A stretch of 64,000 nt of DNA from Sipunculus nudus. Its lineage: Eukaryota > Annelida > Sipuncula > Golfingiida > Sipunculidae. A program made the translations under genes and the position numbers. The notes beneath the pieces are model-generated. The model was not told the DNA's origin, did not search any database, and worked only from the letters and a program-made list of their open reading frames with translations. Positions 35,504 through 47,989 of the stretch are shown piece after piece. The stretch spans positions 35,506,862 through 35,570,861 of the forward strand of contig CM049307.1 of assembly GCA_026874595.1 (NCBI GenBank), written 5' to 3'. Each line of letters begins with the position of its first letter. The stretch's first letter is position 1.

Positions 35504-35512
35504 ACAATTTAT
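35504..35512. repeat. 9-bp target-site duplication, right
   Basis: ACAATTTAT immediately after CCCTCCC. Confidence 0.92.
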
Positions 35513-35995
35513 TATGCGACACCCGTTGTACCGGCGGCAGGCTGAAGCCCGGTTTCTATAGTTCTGCCATGATTTTTTTACCTAGAACATGATCAAGGTA
35601 AGAGGAGGCAGGTTTTGCCTATATTTTACTGGAGACCCAACAGGATTTAATCCAATTCCAGTGAGAATACCAACTTCTCAGCTTCTCGGTGCCATACCAA
35701 GTATTCCTTTCATTCTTTATCAGTGGAACTTGAACATCATTGCAGTGGCATAAGACCAGTTAAATAGTTACATGGGCCATCACATCTTTGGTGCAGAGAA
35801 TACCAAGTGCGAGCTACATGTTTGGTCTGAGAGAGCATGTCACGCATTACTGAGCAGGGGCTGAAGTGCTGGACATGCATGCAACGTCATGTTTTTTTCA
35901 TAAATTATCAAACATAGGTAGGGCAATTCAAATAAGGAAACTTACAACGGTATTAAAAAAATATATGTGTATTTAATATATATATATGTGTGTGC

Positions 35996-35997
<2 letters not shown>

Positions 35998-36036
<39 letters not shown>
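35998..36036. repeat. (TA)n microsatellite
   Basis: About 19 TA repeats preceded by TGTGTGCATGTG. Confidence 0.9.
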
Positions 36037-36038
<2 letters not shown>

Positions 36039-36420
36039 CACTTAAATTACAAGTTGGTGCAATATGACATGAAGCCAAGTTGTTTTCCATGTGTGCACAA
36101 TGTGTTCAAAAATAAAAGGTTCCCCTTCTTCTATTAAACAGTACAAAATTGTTTTCCCCTTTAAAAAAAAAATGTTCCATTTCTTGAAAAATAGAATAAC
36201 TCTTGGCAGTAAGTATTAAAACAGAACATTTCACTGGTAAAGTGGAAACTATTATTTTAGTAGAAGTAGTTTTAATAAGTAGTTATTCTATTATGACTTG
36301 TTTTCCTGCAAAAAAAAATACAAATTGAATCCCAATGAATCAGCTCTGCCTGGGGCCTGCTTAATACAGATTCATACAGTATATATAGTATTTCTGAGTA
36401 CCGGTAATTTTATGTTACAG

Positions 36421-36570
36421 ATCCAGACACTGCCTCCATCAAGCTCGAGACCAAGTGGCTCCAGCATTAAAATCAGGAACTGAGAGAGGGGATGCATGAG
36501 TACATGGCAGAGACAGGGTGTCGAGGTTACCCTGGATTTGTGGCGAAGAAGGCCCATGTTTGGATATAAA
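36421..36570 (+). pseudogene. Relic exon in the 13.3-kb element
   Basis: Acceptor TGTTACAG before and GTAAAT after. With one base carried from the exon at 29812 it reads DPDTASIKLETKWLQH, a stop, then a continuing open stretch with ELREGMHEYMAETG and FVAKKAHVW. The pattern of a Lys-Trp-Leu-Gln phrase followed by a Met...Thr helix resembles uncharacterised transposon-linked proteins. The in-frame TAA at about 36469 shows it is decayed. Confidence 0.35.
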
Positions 36571-36607
36571 GTAAATGAGATATCTAAGGTTTGCTAATCC
36601 TGACAGC

Positions 36608-36725
36608 CAGTGGCGTCAATTTATCTTCAAGTTCCAGGACTCGGGAGGGGGGGGGGGGGTGGACTCGCTGACACACACATAAGGGTCTGTATGACACATT
36701 TCCTAAATCCTGGATCCGCCCCTGT
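36608..36725 (+). repeat. Dispersed poly-G repeat, copy
   Basis: CAGTGGCGTCAATTTATCTT followed by a G tract is shared with 46643-46681. A later CCTAAATCCTGG(A)TCC...CTGTTT phrase is shared with about 60415-60441. Confidence 0.6.
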
Positions 36726-37093
36726 TTATGGGTAATTACTTCCTGATTTTCTATTAAAAAAATCTATATTACAATCACTAGTCCTACCAGTGAAAATACT
36801 CTTTCAGATGATACTATAATCCCAATGGATCTTTAGGCTAAAGGTAAACAAGTTACTAGTATCGTGTTGCATGGATGATCCTGTTTACAATGTACAGATT
36901 CTTCAGCCTGAGAATAACAAGTCTCCTACAATAATAATGTGAGAAGCCAGAGGCACCCAATCTTTTTCATCATGTAAATGATTTCATTATTTTACTTTGT
37001 GTAGGTGAATTCAAGGTTTTATATAATACCTGATCTATCAGTAAACTATTCCAAGCAAACTGATTCTTGATTTGGCTAACTTGACATTCATAG

Positions 37094-37261
37094 GTAGAGG
37101 GAGACTTCTTTGGAATATATCTGGATGAGGAGGCATGATGGAGTTGATGGCTAAATGAGATGACATGGCAGCCATCCTGAAGGATAAGAACCAGGTGGCA
37201 GTGAAATACCCAGACAGCATGAAGATGTTAGCTGGTTTGAATTCATCTGAGCCATCAGCAG
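37094..37261 (+). pseudogene. Relic exon in the 13.3-kb element
   Basis: Acceptor TTCATAG before and GTAATC after. One frame reads GRGRLLWNISG, then, after stops, DDMAAILKDKNQVAVKYPDS and KMLAGL. Two in-frame TGA codons are present. A long codon-like stretch between good splice sites in the same strand and element supports exon origin; the family is not named. Confidence 0.3.
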
Positions 37262-37499
37262 GTAATCTTGGACTACCTTATAAGTAGCTGTATAGTTCTT
37301 TTTGAAATATTGTACATGATTTTAATCTGTCTGCTAATCAGTTGAGTACGAAGGTACAAGTTTCAGTATCTTGTCCATCTTTTGTAACAATCATGGCTTT
37401 CATGGCCCGTCCAAGACAAACACACTGCTTCTAAGCTATGATTTTAACTTTCCACCTCCCAGGTATAAAGTATGTGTTCTACCTGTTAGACTACAGAAG

Positions 37500-39985
37500 C
37501 TGCCTAAATTTTTTTAGCTCAGCTGAATATACGTTATCTGAGCTATAGTCATTGTCCATTGTCCGTCATCTGTCCGTCCGTTAGATTAGCAATAAGTTAT
37601 TAGCATAAAAATAAAATCAGTACCTTCAATTTTGACCATGGCACGTTTTTTTTTTCCTGTGAGTACTGTTGATTAAATTTTCACAGCATGTAAACTTAAG
37701 TATTTAATTTGTTTAAATCTGAAATAGAAAATAAAAGCTCAAAAATTAGGCTAATAATTGAATTTTTTTGTTGAGGCTCTATTATAGTCACTTGCTTTGT
37801 CCAGATGCAGGCAGCCAGTCCTTGTCACTGGAAGTTAAGTTAGCTATGCCAGGGTTTCTGATTTGTTACAGGTCACTGGGGGAGATTCCCTGCTGTGACA
37901 GGTGTACAGTTATTCTCATATCAACTCCACCCTCCACCCCCCCCCCCCCCTCCTGCCAACCCTACCCACCAAGTGTTATGCAGTAATTGTTATTGTTTGC
38001 CCTATATTTCCTCAACTGTAATGCTGTTTCCACTCCAATATACAAAACTTTCCTTGAATGAGTAATTCATTGAGTAATCCAGAAGAAGCCATTTGGGTTA
38101 ATGTAGCCTTTTCAAAGAAATCAATTTCCTTTTAAATTATTTTAAATTATTAAAATTAAAGCCATCAGTATGCATAAATTTATAAAATATGAAGCAAATT
38201 ACAGATAAATAAAGGCACAATTAAAAATTGTGAAATCTGATCCAAGTATTATTTTTAGATATTTATTGTTTTGCAAATTTAAAAGATATATTTGTGTGGT
38301 AAAAAAATAAATATACATTCGTATGCATGATGTGGGGTTATCTGACAAGATTGAGATATATGATGATGCAATTTAGAATTATGAATTAACATTTATATTC
38401 AGATATATATGTTATATTGGGAATGTATAGAAATATATACTTGAAATTAAAAAAAATTGATGTGATGAAAAAAATGAGGATCTAATACAAACATTTGTTC
38501 ATTATTTTCATGCCTCAGCAGAATTGGAGATCAGGCTTTGTTTGCCCTGTATGTATATGCAGAAGTGTTGTTAATCCCCCCCCCCCCCCCCCACCATTGA
38601 TTCATTTGCACCTGTGCAAGTGTGTAAAATTTATTTCATTTAAAAAACAATTGGATTAGAAAAAATTAAGATCTAATTGAAACACATTCTTGCTTCAGGA
38701 GAATGGAACGTAAAGTGATCAGCTCTGTCTGTCCATCATCTCTCTGTTATCATTAAATATATATTAATTATGATATTTTTCCTATAAGCACTGTTGAAAT
38801 AACTTTCATATGCTGTATGTGTATGGATTTAAGCTATTAAAGTCTGAAATTCGAAAACAACTTATATACTCAATTGTGTAATATTTCAGATGTTAAACTT
38901 TAAAAAAATTGATATAATAAAAAAATTAAGAAACAATTGAAACATATATTATCAGCTTTGTTTGTCTACCAGTCTGTCTGTCCTTTTTTAAAATATAAGT
39001 AATTGTGAATGAACTTTTTTATTCTGTAAGCTTTGTTGAATTAAGTGGAAATCCGATGTATATACACTTTGATAATACAGAGATGTTGTAACTCCGGTCA
39101 TACCACCCCCACACCACCACCAAGTCCTTACACCTGTGGACTGGGAACATAAGTTATATTTCAACTGTATACATTTTATAAAATAAAAAAATACATATAT
39201 TTAATAATATAAAAAATATTAATAAAAAAATAGACCCAATCAAACAAATGTGTAAACTACTGTACTGTCATCAATTTATCAAAAGCCAACCAATGATTAT
39301 GGTAATAATATACATCTTATGTTCACAAACTGCTCACATGCTTAAATTTTAACATTAGAAAACACAAGGTCAGGTCACAAAATATTATTTGCAACAATTT
39401 CTTACTCATCAATACAAACCAATCATATCATCCGGCCATGGTCTATATTACCTCTTCTTATCAGACATTACCTCCATTTTCAGATTTTTACCTCAAGGTC
39501 AACTTCAGCTGAGCACTGTGACTGATGGATCCCTTGTTGTCTATACAGAGGTTCCAGATGGATTTTGAGAGTGACATGTATGTGACTTTTTATAAATCTG
39601 CCCTCTTACATCTTTATATGTATAAAAAAGCTGATGTAATGGTCTCTTTTAAACCTGTTTCTGACTCATCATTAACAATTTAAACAGTTTTAAATGCATT
39701 TCATGGAGAAAAATGACTAATGGACACATTTAATTTTTAAAAAGTCCCTTTATCAATCACTCCATATGACCACTCATGTGTTATGGTATATATATCTACA
39801 AGGAAGGTTATCAAACCAGTTTGCTTCAAAATCTTGACCACTGCATGATCAGCAGGATCATGATTTTCATAATGCCTGTGGACATTCCATGAAATTTGTT
39901 TATTGGTCGAGAAACTAAATTTTTCATAGTAAATCTGTTATTGTCCTTCAAGTTGACATTCTGTTATATTCCTGGTTTCTTTCAG
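37500..39985. repeat. Diverged dispersed-repeat stretch
   Basis: TTTAGCTCAG(C/A)TGA followed by TATACGTTAT and a TGTCCATT/GTCCGTC phrase occurs at 37515 and again at 40208, with related TCTGTCTGTCC-type pieces at about 38725, 38970 and 41855. C tracts lie at about 37938-37950 and 38576-38592. A CAGCTGAGCACTGTGAC end-like phrase at 39506 matches 11545. No exon is supported here. Confidence 0.45.
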
Positions 39986-40099
39986 GTGCCATTAGTGCTA
40001 TGATGCTTCATTTACTGCCAAAACTGATTCCAGCACAGAGGAAGAAATGCCAAGCCCACCATAGCAGAAACAAAGGCAGTATTTATTGATGTTCAGAAG
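39986..40099 (+). pseudogene. Relic exon in the 13.3-kb element
   Basis: Acceptor TTTCTTTCAG before and GTATAT after. It reads AISAMMLHLLPKLIPAQRKK, and after a frameshift near 40048 KPTIAETKAVFIDVQK. Hydrophobic LLP followed by a basic patch and a PTI-ET-AVFIDVQ helix resembles a conserved region of uncharacterised animal proteins linked to such elements (from memory). Frame damage marks it as dead. Confidence 0.4.
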
Positions 40100-41466
40100 G
40101 TATATACTGATTTAGGCTTTTAGATTTCTTACAATTCTAGAAATAAGAGCTATCATTCAATTGAGAATAATCGATATTGTGTTAAAGGGAATATTTATGT
40201 AGCACCATATTTAGCTCAGATGACTACCTGTATATACGTTATGTCAGATATAGCTATGGTCATTTGTCCATTATCGGTCTGGTTGTCCAGCTTGATCTCC
40301 ATTTACATGCCACGTTTCAAAACCACTGGACCAGTGAATCCAAAATTTGACATCCAGGTAGATGTCCTTATTTTCTAACAAACCTGAATATTGGTCACTG
40401 TGACTACATTTTTTATGAGAAATTAAGGAGAAACCTCCATTTTTCAGTAAAAGCCAATTGTTGCACTTTAGTGTCAAAAATTGGGTCAAAGTTGCACAAT
40501 TTGTAGCAGTTATTTACCCAAATAAAATGTATCTTGCGAAAACATCAGGAAAGATATCGACTTACTTTACATAATAGATGTTGAAGATAAGAGTAGTTTT
40601 CAAGCTTATAACAGATTTTTTTATAAAAAAAATTTTCAAACATATAACAGATTTTTTTAAAATTTTGTTCAAGCATATAACAGATTTATATATTTTTTTC
40701 TAGCATATAACAGATTTTTATAATCTTTTTAAGTTATTGTCATAAAGGTAAAATCAGACCTTTAAATTTTGTCCAACCTTGACCATTGCACATTTGCTTT
40801 CCTGTCAGCACTGTTGACATTTTGTATGTACAAAATGCAAAGATTAAAATTATTATAATATGAAAATTCGATAGCAATTTGTCAAAAACTGTAGGACATA
40901 GTGAACTTTATTCTGTGAGATACGGGCAGAAAACATAATTTTGAGCAGCCTGAAAGACCGACAGGGCATTAATTTAACCATTAGGCCATTCGTACTCAAT
41001 ATCTAGGGAGGTCTCCTTTGAATCCTGAAGTTTGCTCACTATGACTAATGTTCTGTGAACTCTAAGAAAGTACATGGTTTTAGCATTGAAAATGTTTGGA
41101 ACTTTCTAACTTTGAAATTTTGGAAATTGGGCAAATCTCCATCACCTGAAATCATGTTATGATGACCCATATTCTGTTGTATTTCTTCTTGTATTATTGT
41201 ACAATTGCAAGATATGCACAAAGTCTGAATTCTGTTACAGTACATATTTAATCAATAATGAGTACATTTATACTTATAGGCCTACCTCGTTCAGACTAAT
41301 TTAATATCCATTGATGATAGGTAGTCTATCGTCATCATGACAAACTGTTAACATGTAATTGCATGTTTTGTCACTGTTTAGGTCTTGCCCTCTTGTATTT
41401 CCTTGTGCATGAAGTATGCCTATACCACAAGCAGTTATAAGGGGTTGGATTAAAATTGCATGTAAT

Positions 41467-41526
<60 letters not shown>
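41467..41526. repeat. (AT)n microsatellite
   Basis: About 29 uninterrupted TA repeats. Confidence 0.95.
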
Positions 41527-41532
<6 letters not shown>

Positions 41533-42117
41533 TAGAACAGTATTAACACCAACACATTGTATTTTCATCTATTATTATTAATGTTTAATTTGATGTATTT
41601 TCAGATCTAGAAATTCAGTTTCTAAATGTTTGATGTAGATCAACAGTGACTGAGTTCAGTGTTGCTGTGTTTCTCAGACACCATGATGCATGCAGGCATA
41701 TGGAATGAAGACAGTCATCAGGGAACAGTATTGACTGTAGACTCTTGTTTCATAATTTTATGAGTCAGGTATCCATGACACTGCACTTCCAGAGTACTTC
41801 AAACATTAATCATTTTTCCAGCTTCAGCAGAAAGGGAGATAAAGTGATTAACTCTTGTCTACCTGTCTATCTGTCCATATTTAAATTATCAGTAATTGTG
41901 AATTCAATTTCCTGAAATTCAATTTTTAGCATTGGACTCTAGAATATCTTACTTGTATATATATGTTTTTAAATGGAGGCTTGTGTCGCCAGTTGTGCAG
42001 TTACAAGTTGTGTACTGCATGCATGATTTAATTATATGTTACATTGTTATTTTACTGGACTTATTAAACAATTATTTTTATAAATATAATGCTCTTGTTT
42101 TGTGTCTACCATTTCAG

Positions 42118-42287
42118 ACAAAAGGTTGATGTATGAATGCAAGCTGGTTATCAGAGCACTTGTACTGCCACACAAAGTGATATTTCCAGTTTCATTACAT
42201 TTCTACAATCAGAGGAACAGCAGTATCATGCAAGGTGCAAATTGTGTTTTATTTTGTTCATTTGACTGGCTGAGGAATATTCCTTGA
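42118..42287 (+). pseudogene. Relic last exon in the 13.3-kb element
   Basis: Acceptor CCATTTCAG, then an open frame DKRLMYECKLVIRALVLPHK continuing to a TGA at 42285-42287. It is the last coding-like piece before the right subterminal array. Function not recognised. Confidence 0.3.
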
Positions 42288-42445
42288 CATTACTTGGTAC
42301 AAAGGTATATTTAATTCTTTTTCACTATGATATTTGAGCACACTGCATCACAATTTTATGCAAAATTTTTTTTATGTTGTTTTCAGGCAATTGTGGCTGA
42401 ATTCAACTGCATTTTGTAACCATTTCATATTTTGCATATTTTTCA

Positions 42446-42735
42446 GTTGGTTCCTTCTTAACCAATTTTCTTGGTTGATTTTAACCAATATGGTCATCTG
42501 AATCAAATTGGTTGATTCAGTATTGGTTGTTTTCAACCATTATTGTTGGTTGATTTCAACCAATCACATGGTTGATTTCAACCAGTCACATGGTTGATTT
42601 CAACCAATAAAATTGGTTGAAAAATCAACCAATAGGGATCGGTTGAAATCAACCGGTTAATTGGTTGGACACATATCAACCGAGAAAACCGGTTGATTTC
42701 AACCAATTTTTTGGTTGAATTTAACCGATCCATTT
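42446..42735. repeat. Subterminal array of GGTTGATTTCAACCAAT, right end
   Basis: About ten copies of a GGTTGAtttCAACC word, each itself an inverted repeat, spaced 20-35 bp. It ends at the inverted terminus TTTTTAGAGTGTA. Confidence 0.85.
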
Positions 42736-42918
42736 TTAGAGTGTAGGATACTAGATATTCGTCATATTGCCTCACATTAAGATAAAATAGTTATTGAGAA
42801 ATAGCTTCTAGTTATGAGAATGCTACCTTAAATGGTCTACAGTAGACGTTGCTACATCAATCTGAGATCCATTCATCAAGCCGCTCGTCATCATGCTTGG
42901 TTGGAAAGTGGTCATGTT

Positions 42919-43310
42919 GGAACAGCCAAATAGGAGTCGAGCTGCACCAAGTTAAAATATATAAATAAATTGGAACAGCTGAGCAGCTTTCGAGCAGCAC
43001 ACAGTATCTGTACATGAATGATTTGGAACAGCTGAGTTTTAGTCGAGCTGCACAAATAAATATTCACGATTCACTTCGAGTGGCCCAGGAGCTGAGCTGC
43101 AAAACGTAAGGATACATAAATTATATAGAACACCTAAATGTAGCACAAAGTGTAGAAACATAAATAAATCATAAGGTACCGGCGAATGGGAAGACGAGCT
43201 GCAATGAGTGTAAATATACGAGCGCCTGGAACAGCTGAGTAGGAGCCGAGCTGCAACTTATATAAATACATAATTTATTTTGGACAGCAGAATGGGAGCC
43301 AAACAGAGCT
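42919..43310 (+). repeat. 53-bp diverged tandem repeat, about 7 units
   Basis: GGAACAGCTGAG...GAGCTGCA phrases start at 42919, 42972, 43025, 43228 and 43282, with weaker units between. Spacing is 53-54 bp or multiples of it. Non-coding. Confidence 0.7.
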
Positions 43311-44099
43311 GCTATATGACTAAGTTTCAACTAAGCTAAGGTACAGAGTCATGGTCCTTGTGGTACTCATTGCTATTTTACAAAAATTATCGGTGATTGT
43401 GATGTACGAATGGAATTCGCACTGCCATTCGAATCATGATTCGAGGCTGTAAACGGAGATACTAGTCCATTGCCAGACCTGACAGAGTCACCACAAAAAA
43501 TGAATAAATCAAATTGGTGCCAAATGGTCGTTAGGGTCATTATTTATGATTGTGTGATTGCCTTTACAGAATGGAAGCTTCGTCATTCTTTCCCAGAGAA
43601 GTCATTACATACCATATCCGCCATTGCCACAAAGCTGAAGGGCTTGTTAATATTATATCATTCTACAATGTCCAAAAGACAAAAGCCATATCTTTTTAAC
43701 TGTTTTTTTTAAAATTTGAATCAATGAAGCAAAATCAGTGTATTTCAGGTCAATTTAAGGTTATACCACGTTTACTAGGCAAAAACTAATCATTGGAGTG
43801 TAAGAATCAAGCTGGCGGAGCGCAGGTCTGCCTCACTATAATCCCTCTCGCAATACGCAAGAGCTCTAGACTGCTCGTTCATTTTCTAAATAGATTTACC
43901 AATGGTCGATCGACGATGAACAGACCAGATCGCCTTTGGAATGAATGAAAAGGCGAGATTCAGTGTTATGTCTACTTCAGCGACTAATCAATCCTCTTAA
44001 AATAGGCACTGATAATTAACATACGTAGCCTGAGGTAGTGGCTAAAATATGCCCATTGCCTCCATCACCCTGGCTAGCTGCTGATTTGGGTCTCACTTT
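43311..44099. other. Flank or 5' part of the LINE relic
   Basis: No gene recognised; the right part may be the decayed 5' region of the following LINE. Confidence 0.3.
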
Positions 44100-45640
44100 G
44101 AAGAACAGTCCTGGTCACCGGGGAACTTGCGAGATACAAAATTGATACTGCTGCTTTGTGTTAAGCCCGGTTAGCAAACAAGGGACTGATGACACAGAGA
44201 GGAGGTGGGTACATATTCCTCTGATGTGGTCGAAGCAGTGACGTCGGGGCCGGTCTTTCTGTTTAGATAAATTCTTTGCACAAACTCGCCAGTCTGCCTA
44301 ATAATATGGATGACCGGCTCATGAAACTGCAGCTCCGACTACAGGACAGACGTCTTGCCATCCTGACCATCGTGAGGTGAAGGACAAGTTTTATCAGGAA
44401 CAAGATATACCCTCATATCATTGGATGTTATTGTTTTCAGTGCAAGAGTAGGGAGTCACTCTCAAGCTTTGAAAGGGGTTATTGACTTGCCGCTTTAGAG
44501 AGTGGGCAAGTGCAATACGAACGACCTACATCTTCTGCAAACGTGCACAACTCACGTCATACTCATCTACAACATTTTACCGCCTGGTAACTTGTAACAT
44601 GACAACATGGATGTATCTACGATCTAAGCAGTAGGACCATATTTTCCCCGTCAGGAGAAACGTGTGACGATGGCTACGTGAGATGCAGACTGCTGAATTG
44701 ACCACAGGCTGAAAGTGTCTAAAATGAAGATCCACGTCAGCGAAAGAGGCATAAAAAAAGGAACATGGTTGAAAAATTTAACATGATTGTAATGCTTGCT
44801 ACAGACACTGAAAATGTTCCACGTGACTTCTATCTATCAGCTGTTACTGGGAAAGTATAGGAAGAGCTTCCAAAACAAGGTCCATGTATCAGCGCTGAAG
44901 GTACTGGGACCTGTCAGCAACATGAAGCTTGATGGATTGATGGCAGCGATGAGAAGATAAAGGCCCATGTGATGAAAAGTTGAATAACCTACAGTCTGCC
45001 TCCACGTAAAAGCCTGTCTTCTAAAGCGCATGCGAACTGTACAACTGTACAAACTCATGAAGGAACAAATACAGATAAAACTTAGACCTGCACTGACTCT
45101 AGAATGACTCGCAATGACAAAATGCAGCCATGAATGCAGTTTATAGAGCTCAGTCCTTTTTGACATCCAACAATCTGAGCTGAGACGCCACCGAAATTTG
45201 AATTCTTTCTTTGAAATCATTCTCAACCCTTTGTAAAGTATAAATGATGAGGCAACGAACAGGAAGACCCAGTGTGATATTAACACTGTAATAGATGACC
45301 CACCAGAGAGTCCAAGTCATAAGAGGCATTAGTCAGGTGTCAAGGTGTTTCAGGATAAGATACATACCATCAGAGATCCACAAAGCAGGTGATCCTGTGA
45401 AAATCACTTCGATGTTCAATTCATTCTGGGGTTAGGGAACAATTCCTAAGGAATTCTGAGACTACCGAATTGCACAACTCTACAAGAGGAAGGGCAACCG
45501 TCAGAAGAATCTCACAGTTTCAGGAAAACGCTGGTACAAACCCTACTACGTATGAAAATCATGCCATAAAAACACAATATGGCTTCTGAAAGGGTTGTAA
45601 GAAAGGATAACTTTGCGTGGACCTCATGTTAGCTAGCAGG
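44100..45640 (+). pseudogene. Decayed LINE (endonuclease-RT, RTE/CR1-type)
   Basis: Short plus-strand frames in the right order match the AP-endonuclease and reverse transcriptase of a common animal LINE: GELARYKIDTAAL near 44112, MDDRLMKLQLRLQDRRLAIL near 44306, VKDKFY near 44378, a VGKCNTNDLHLLQTC stretch near 44505, KGTW near 44756, and IAQLYKRKGNRQ near 45465, then a QYGF-KG phrase near 45575. In an intact copy these flank the catalytic endonuclease and the RT fingers. Stops and frameshifts occur every few dozen codons and the YADD box is not found, so this is an old dead copy. The minus-strand 149-codon frame over it is a shadow. The clade is uncertain. Confidence 0.75.
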
Positions 45641-46642
45641 GGTTCTTGATGCTCATTTTCAATTTGTAGGTCTTAACAGCACTGAGAAGGCTTAGGTTAT
45701 GCATCAGCCAGCCCTATTCACTCCGAATGCAGAATTAACTAGCACATTGAAAAGACAAAGACTGCAGATGATTGGACCAGTTCACACGCAAAGTAATCAT
45801 ATATGCAAAAAGGCGCGAGTTTAACTGATTTATCAATGGCTTGGAAAGCACGGGTAAAAAGCAAACCGTAAATCTGTGACCAGTTCGGTTGTACTGTCAT
45901 GTGTTCATGTTAAGTGTACATTCTTCATCAAACCTACGCACAGCGCCATATCTTGAGTGTGTACTGGTATTACTAAAGGACTCGCAACAGACATTTATAC
46001 ACAAGATGCAAATTAGATAAATGTGGCGATAATTAAACAGCAAAATAATACTCTGTCGTGCATGGATTCCACTTGATAAATTAAGAAAGATCTATGACTG
46101 AAGAGATATTTCACTTACGACCTAATATGAAGGAATAAAACTACATCCACTTGATTCGTAGTGATAACGTCACAATGGCATTTGTACGACATATGTTTGT
46201 TACGTCACACATACGTCCTTCCTAAACTGCATGGATAAACAGATATGGTCACTTGAACTGACGCATCATTTAAGCACCTCCGCCTAGACAGGTCAACACC
46301 GTCCAGGCGTCGCAAAGAAAATATATTTATTTCGTGCTTGTATAAATCATCATAAATCGCCTTCTTTAATAAAAGCTAATTTGTAGTGGCAAAAATATAT
46401 TTGAAAGAAATGTTGCGAAAACTGAGGTGAACAGGGGGTAGGAACAGGGTATAGTAAACATTTGAACACCACTACCAAAGGTAGGTTAATTTTAACCAAC
46501 AAGGGTGGGTATCACATGTATAAAATTTGGGCTGGATACGCAGCAAGGTTGTCTGGGACGACTACAGTCTATAAAAGCTGCTCGAGGAGCCTACAATTCT
46601 TCCAGGGTCACCATGACTATTTTATAAACTAGAGATATGTAG
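45641..46642. other. Intergenic, nothing recognised
   Basis: Mixed-composition DNA with no supported exon or RNA gene. Confidence 0.35.
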
Positions 46643-46681
46643 CAGTGGCGTCAATTTATCTTCAGGATGGGGGGGGGGGGG
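46643..46681 (+). repeat. Dispersed poly-G repeat, copy
   Basis: CAGTGGCGTCAATTTATCTT plus G tract, as at 36608. Confidence 0.6.
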
Positions 46682-47989
46682 TGATTCGCCTGGGTAGGTA
46701 CCGGTAATCAAAGATTAGACAACGTTTATAAGCGCGTTTAATGTGGTAAAGTAGTGATGATGTGGTTTTTGATGGCGCACTCATCGTATTTGCACTCAGG
46801 TACACAAGAAATCACAAGGCAGTGGTTAAGCAACAATGAATATATTAACAGGAAATAACAGAATTCAAAACCACTGACCAGATAGGGTTACCTCCCTTTT
46901 AAATACCCTTTTACCCTGGAGGTTCATCCACATTCACAAGTCTCATACAATGCCTGGGACCCGCTTTCACCTGAGGCTCATCTTTATACACAAGCACGCT
47001 TAATACTGAAAAGGCTGGGAACAATACTAACTCGACTCGAAACACCAGGTGACCCGTACTGAATGCCCCTATTGTCTCCGCCTGCCCTGGCCGGCGCACC
47101 GACTCACCTCACAACAAATACAACAAAAGTTTACAGCTGATTCCCAAGAATTTGTCAGTAACTATGAAAAGTTTTAACTGTTATGATTTTGTCAGTATCT
47201 ATGCATAACTTTGGTATAATGCCAGGAATGGGTGCAGCGCTGTGGAATAACTAATCTACAGACATATTATCAACCAAAACTAAATCTGCTTTCTGTTCCA
47301 TTACACAACTTTGCATTTGGGCTGTACATAGGCCTTGTTCTCGGTAGGTTTCGTAAAGTATGTGGTTAAAAATAAAGAACTCCTAAATAATAATGTTTAC
47401 TTATTCATTTGTGTTTTCTGGAGGTATATTCTTAATGTGTTTGTTAAATTGTTCAAGTACGAAGGGTCGCTAGGTAACAACAACAAAAACTTTAATTTCG
47501 GACATTTGTTATTAAATAGTCTACGGCCATTATACTTAACATCAGAGTGCCTTTACATCCTGCATTGAGGACCTCACTGTAAGGCGCTATGATGATGCAA
47601 ATATTTTCTTCATTTTTGAAAATGCCTTAAGGCCTTCGAGTATGCTGTCTCTTGACGTAAACCAGGCCAATTGTTAGCGTTTTTACTATACTTTCTAACA
47701 ACACCTGCCACATGCCAGAAAAGAAATCCGTTTTAACTAAGTTTTTTGATAAATCCCTCTGCATAATTGTAAAAGTTCTGACCATGCACAAGAATACAAT
47801 TATGCATGTACTCACAAGAGCTAATGAACGATAGCCAAATTGAACGCAAAAACAAGAAATGATTAGTTACAATAGAGACGGTTTTTCAGTGTGGCATGTT
47901 AGTTTACATTTATGTTATCTTTTGTGTTAATTCATCACTCGTAGCCTAATGCAGAGGGTATCGGCTGTTTACCATGGTATCAATGCAAC
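46682..47989. other. Intergenic flank of LINE insertion
   Basis: No supported gene. 47949-47989 supplies the apparent first codons of the LINE ORF1 but is host flank. Confidence 0.4.

Larger units (their letters stand above)
29450..42745 (+). mobile_element. Putative 13.3-kb DNA transposon with TIRs and spliced relic gene
   Basis: The left edge TACACTCTAAAAACGGATTG and the right edge (read inward) TACACTCTAAAAATGGATCG match at 18 of 20 positions. TA is present at both outer edges. Inside both ends lie subterminal arrays of GGTTGA/TCAACC words. On the plus strand between them are possible decayed exons starting with an ATG 275 bp inside the left end and ending with a stop about 460 bp before the right end, as expected for an element carrying one spliced gene. 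A Mutator-like element is nested inside. No superfamily is assigned. The alternative is two independent solo ends of the same family. Confidence 0.5.

Noticed and set aside
44837-45286. 149-codon minus-strand frame with hydrophobic segments
   Set aside because: Antisense shadow of the decayed plus-strand LINE; no family resemblance on the minus strand.
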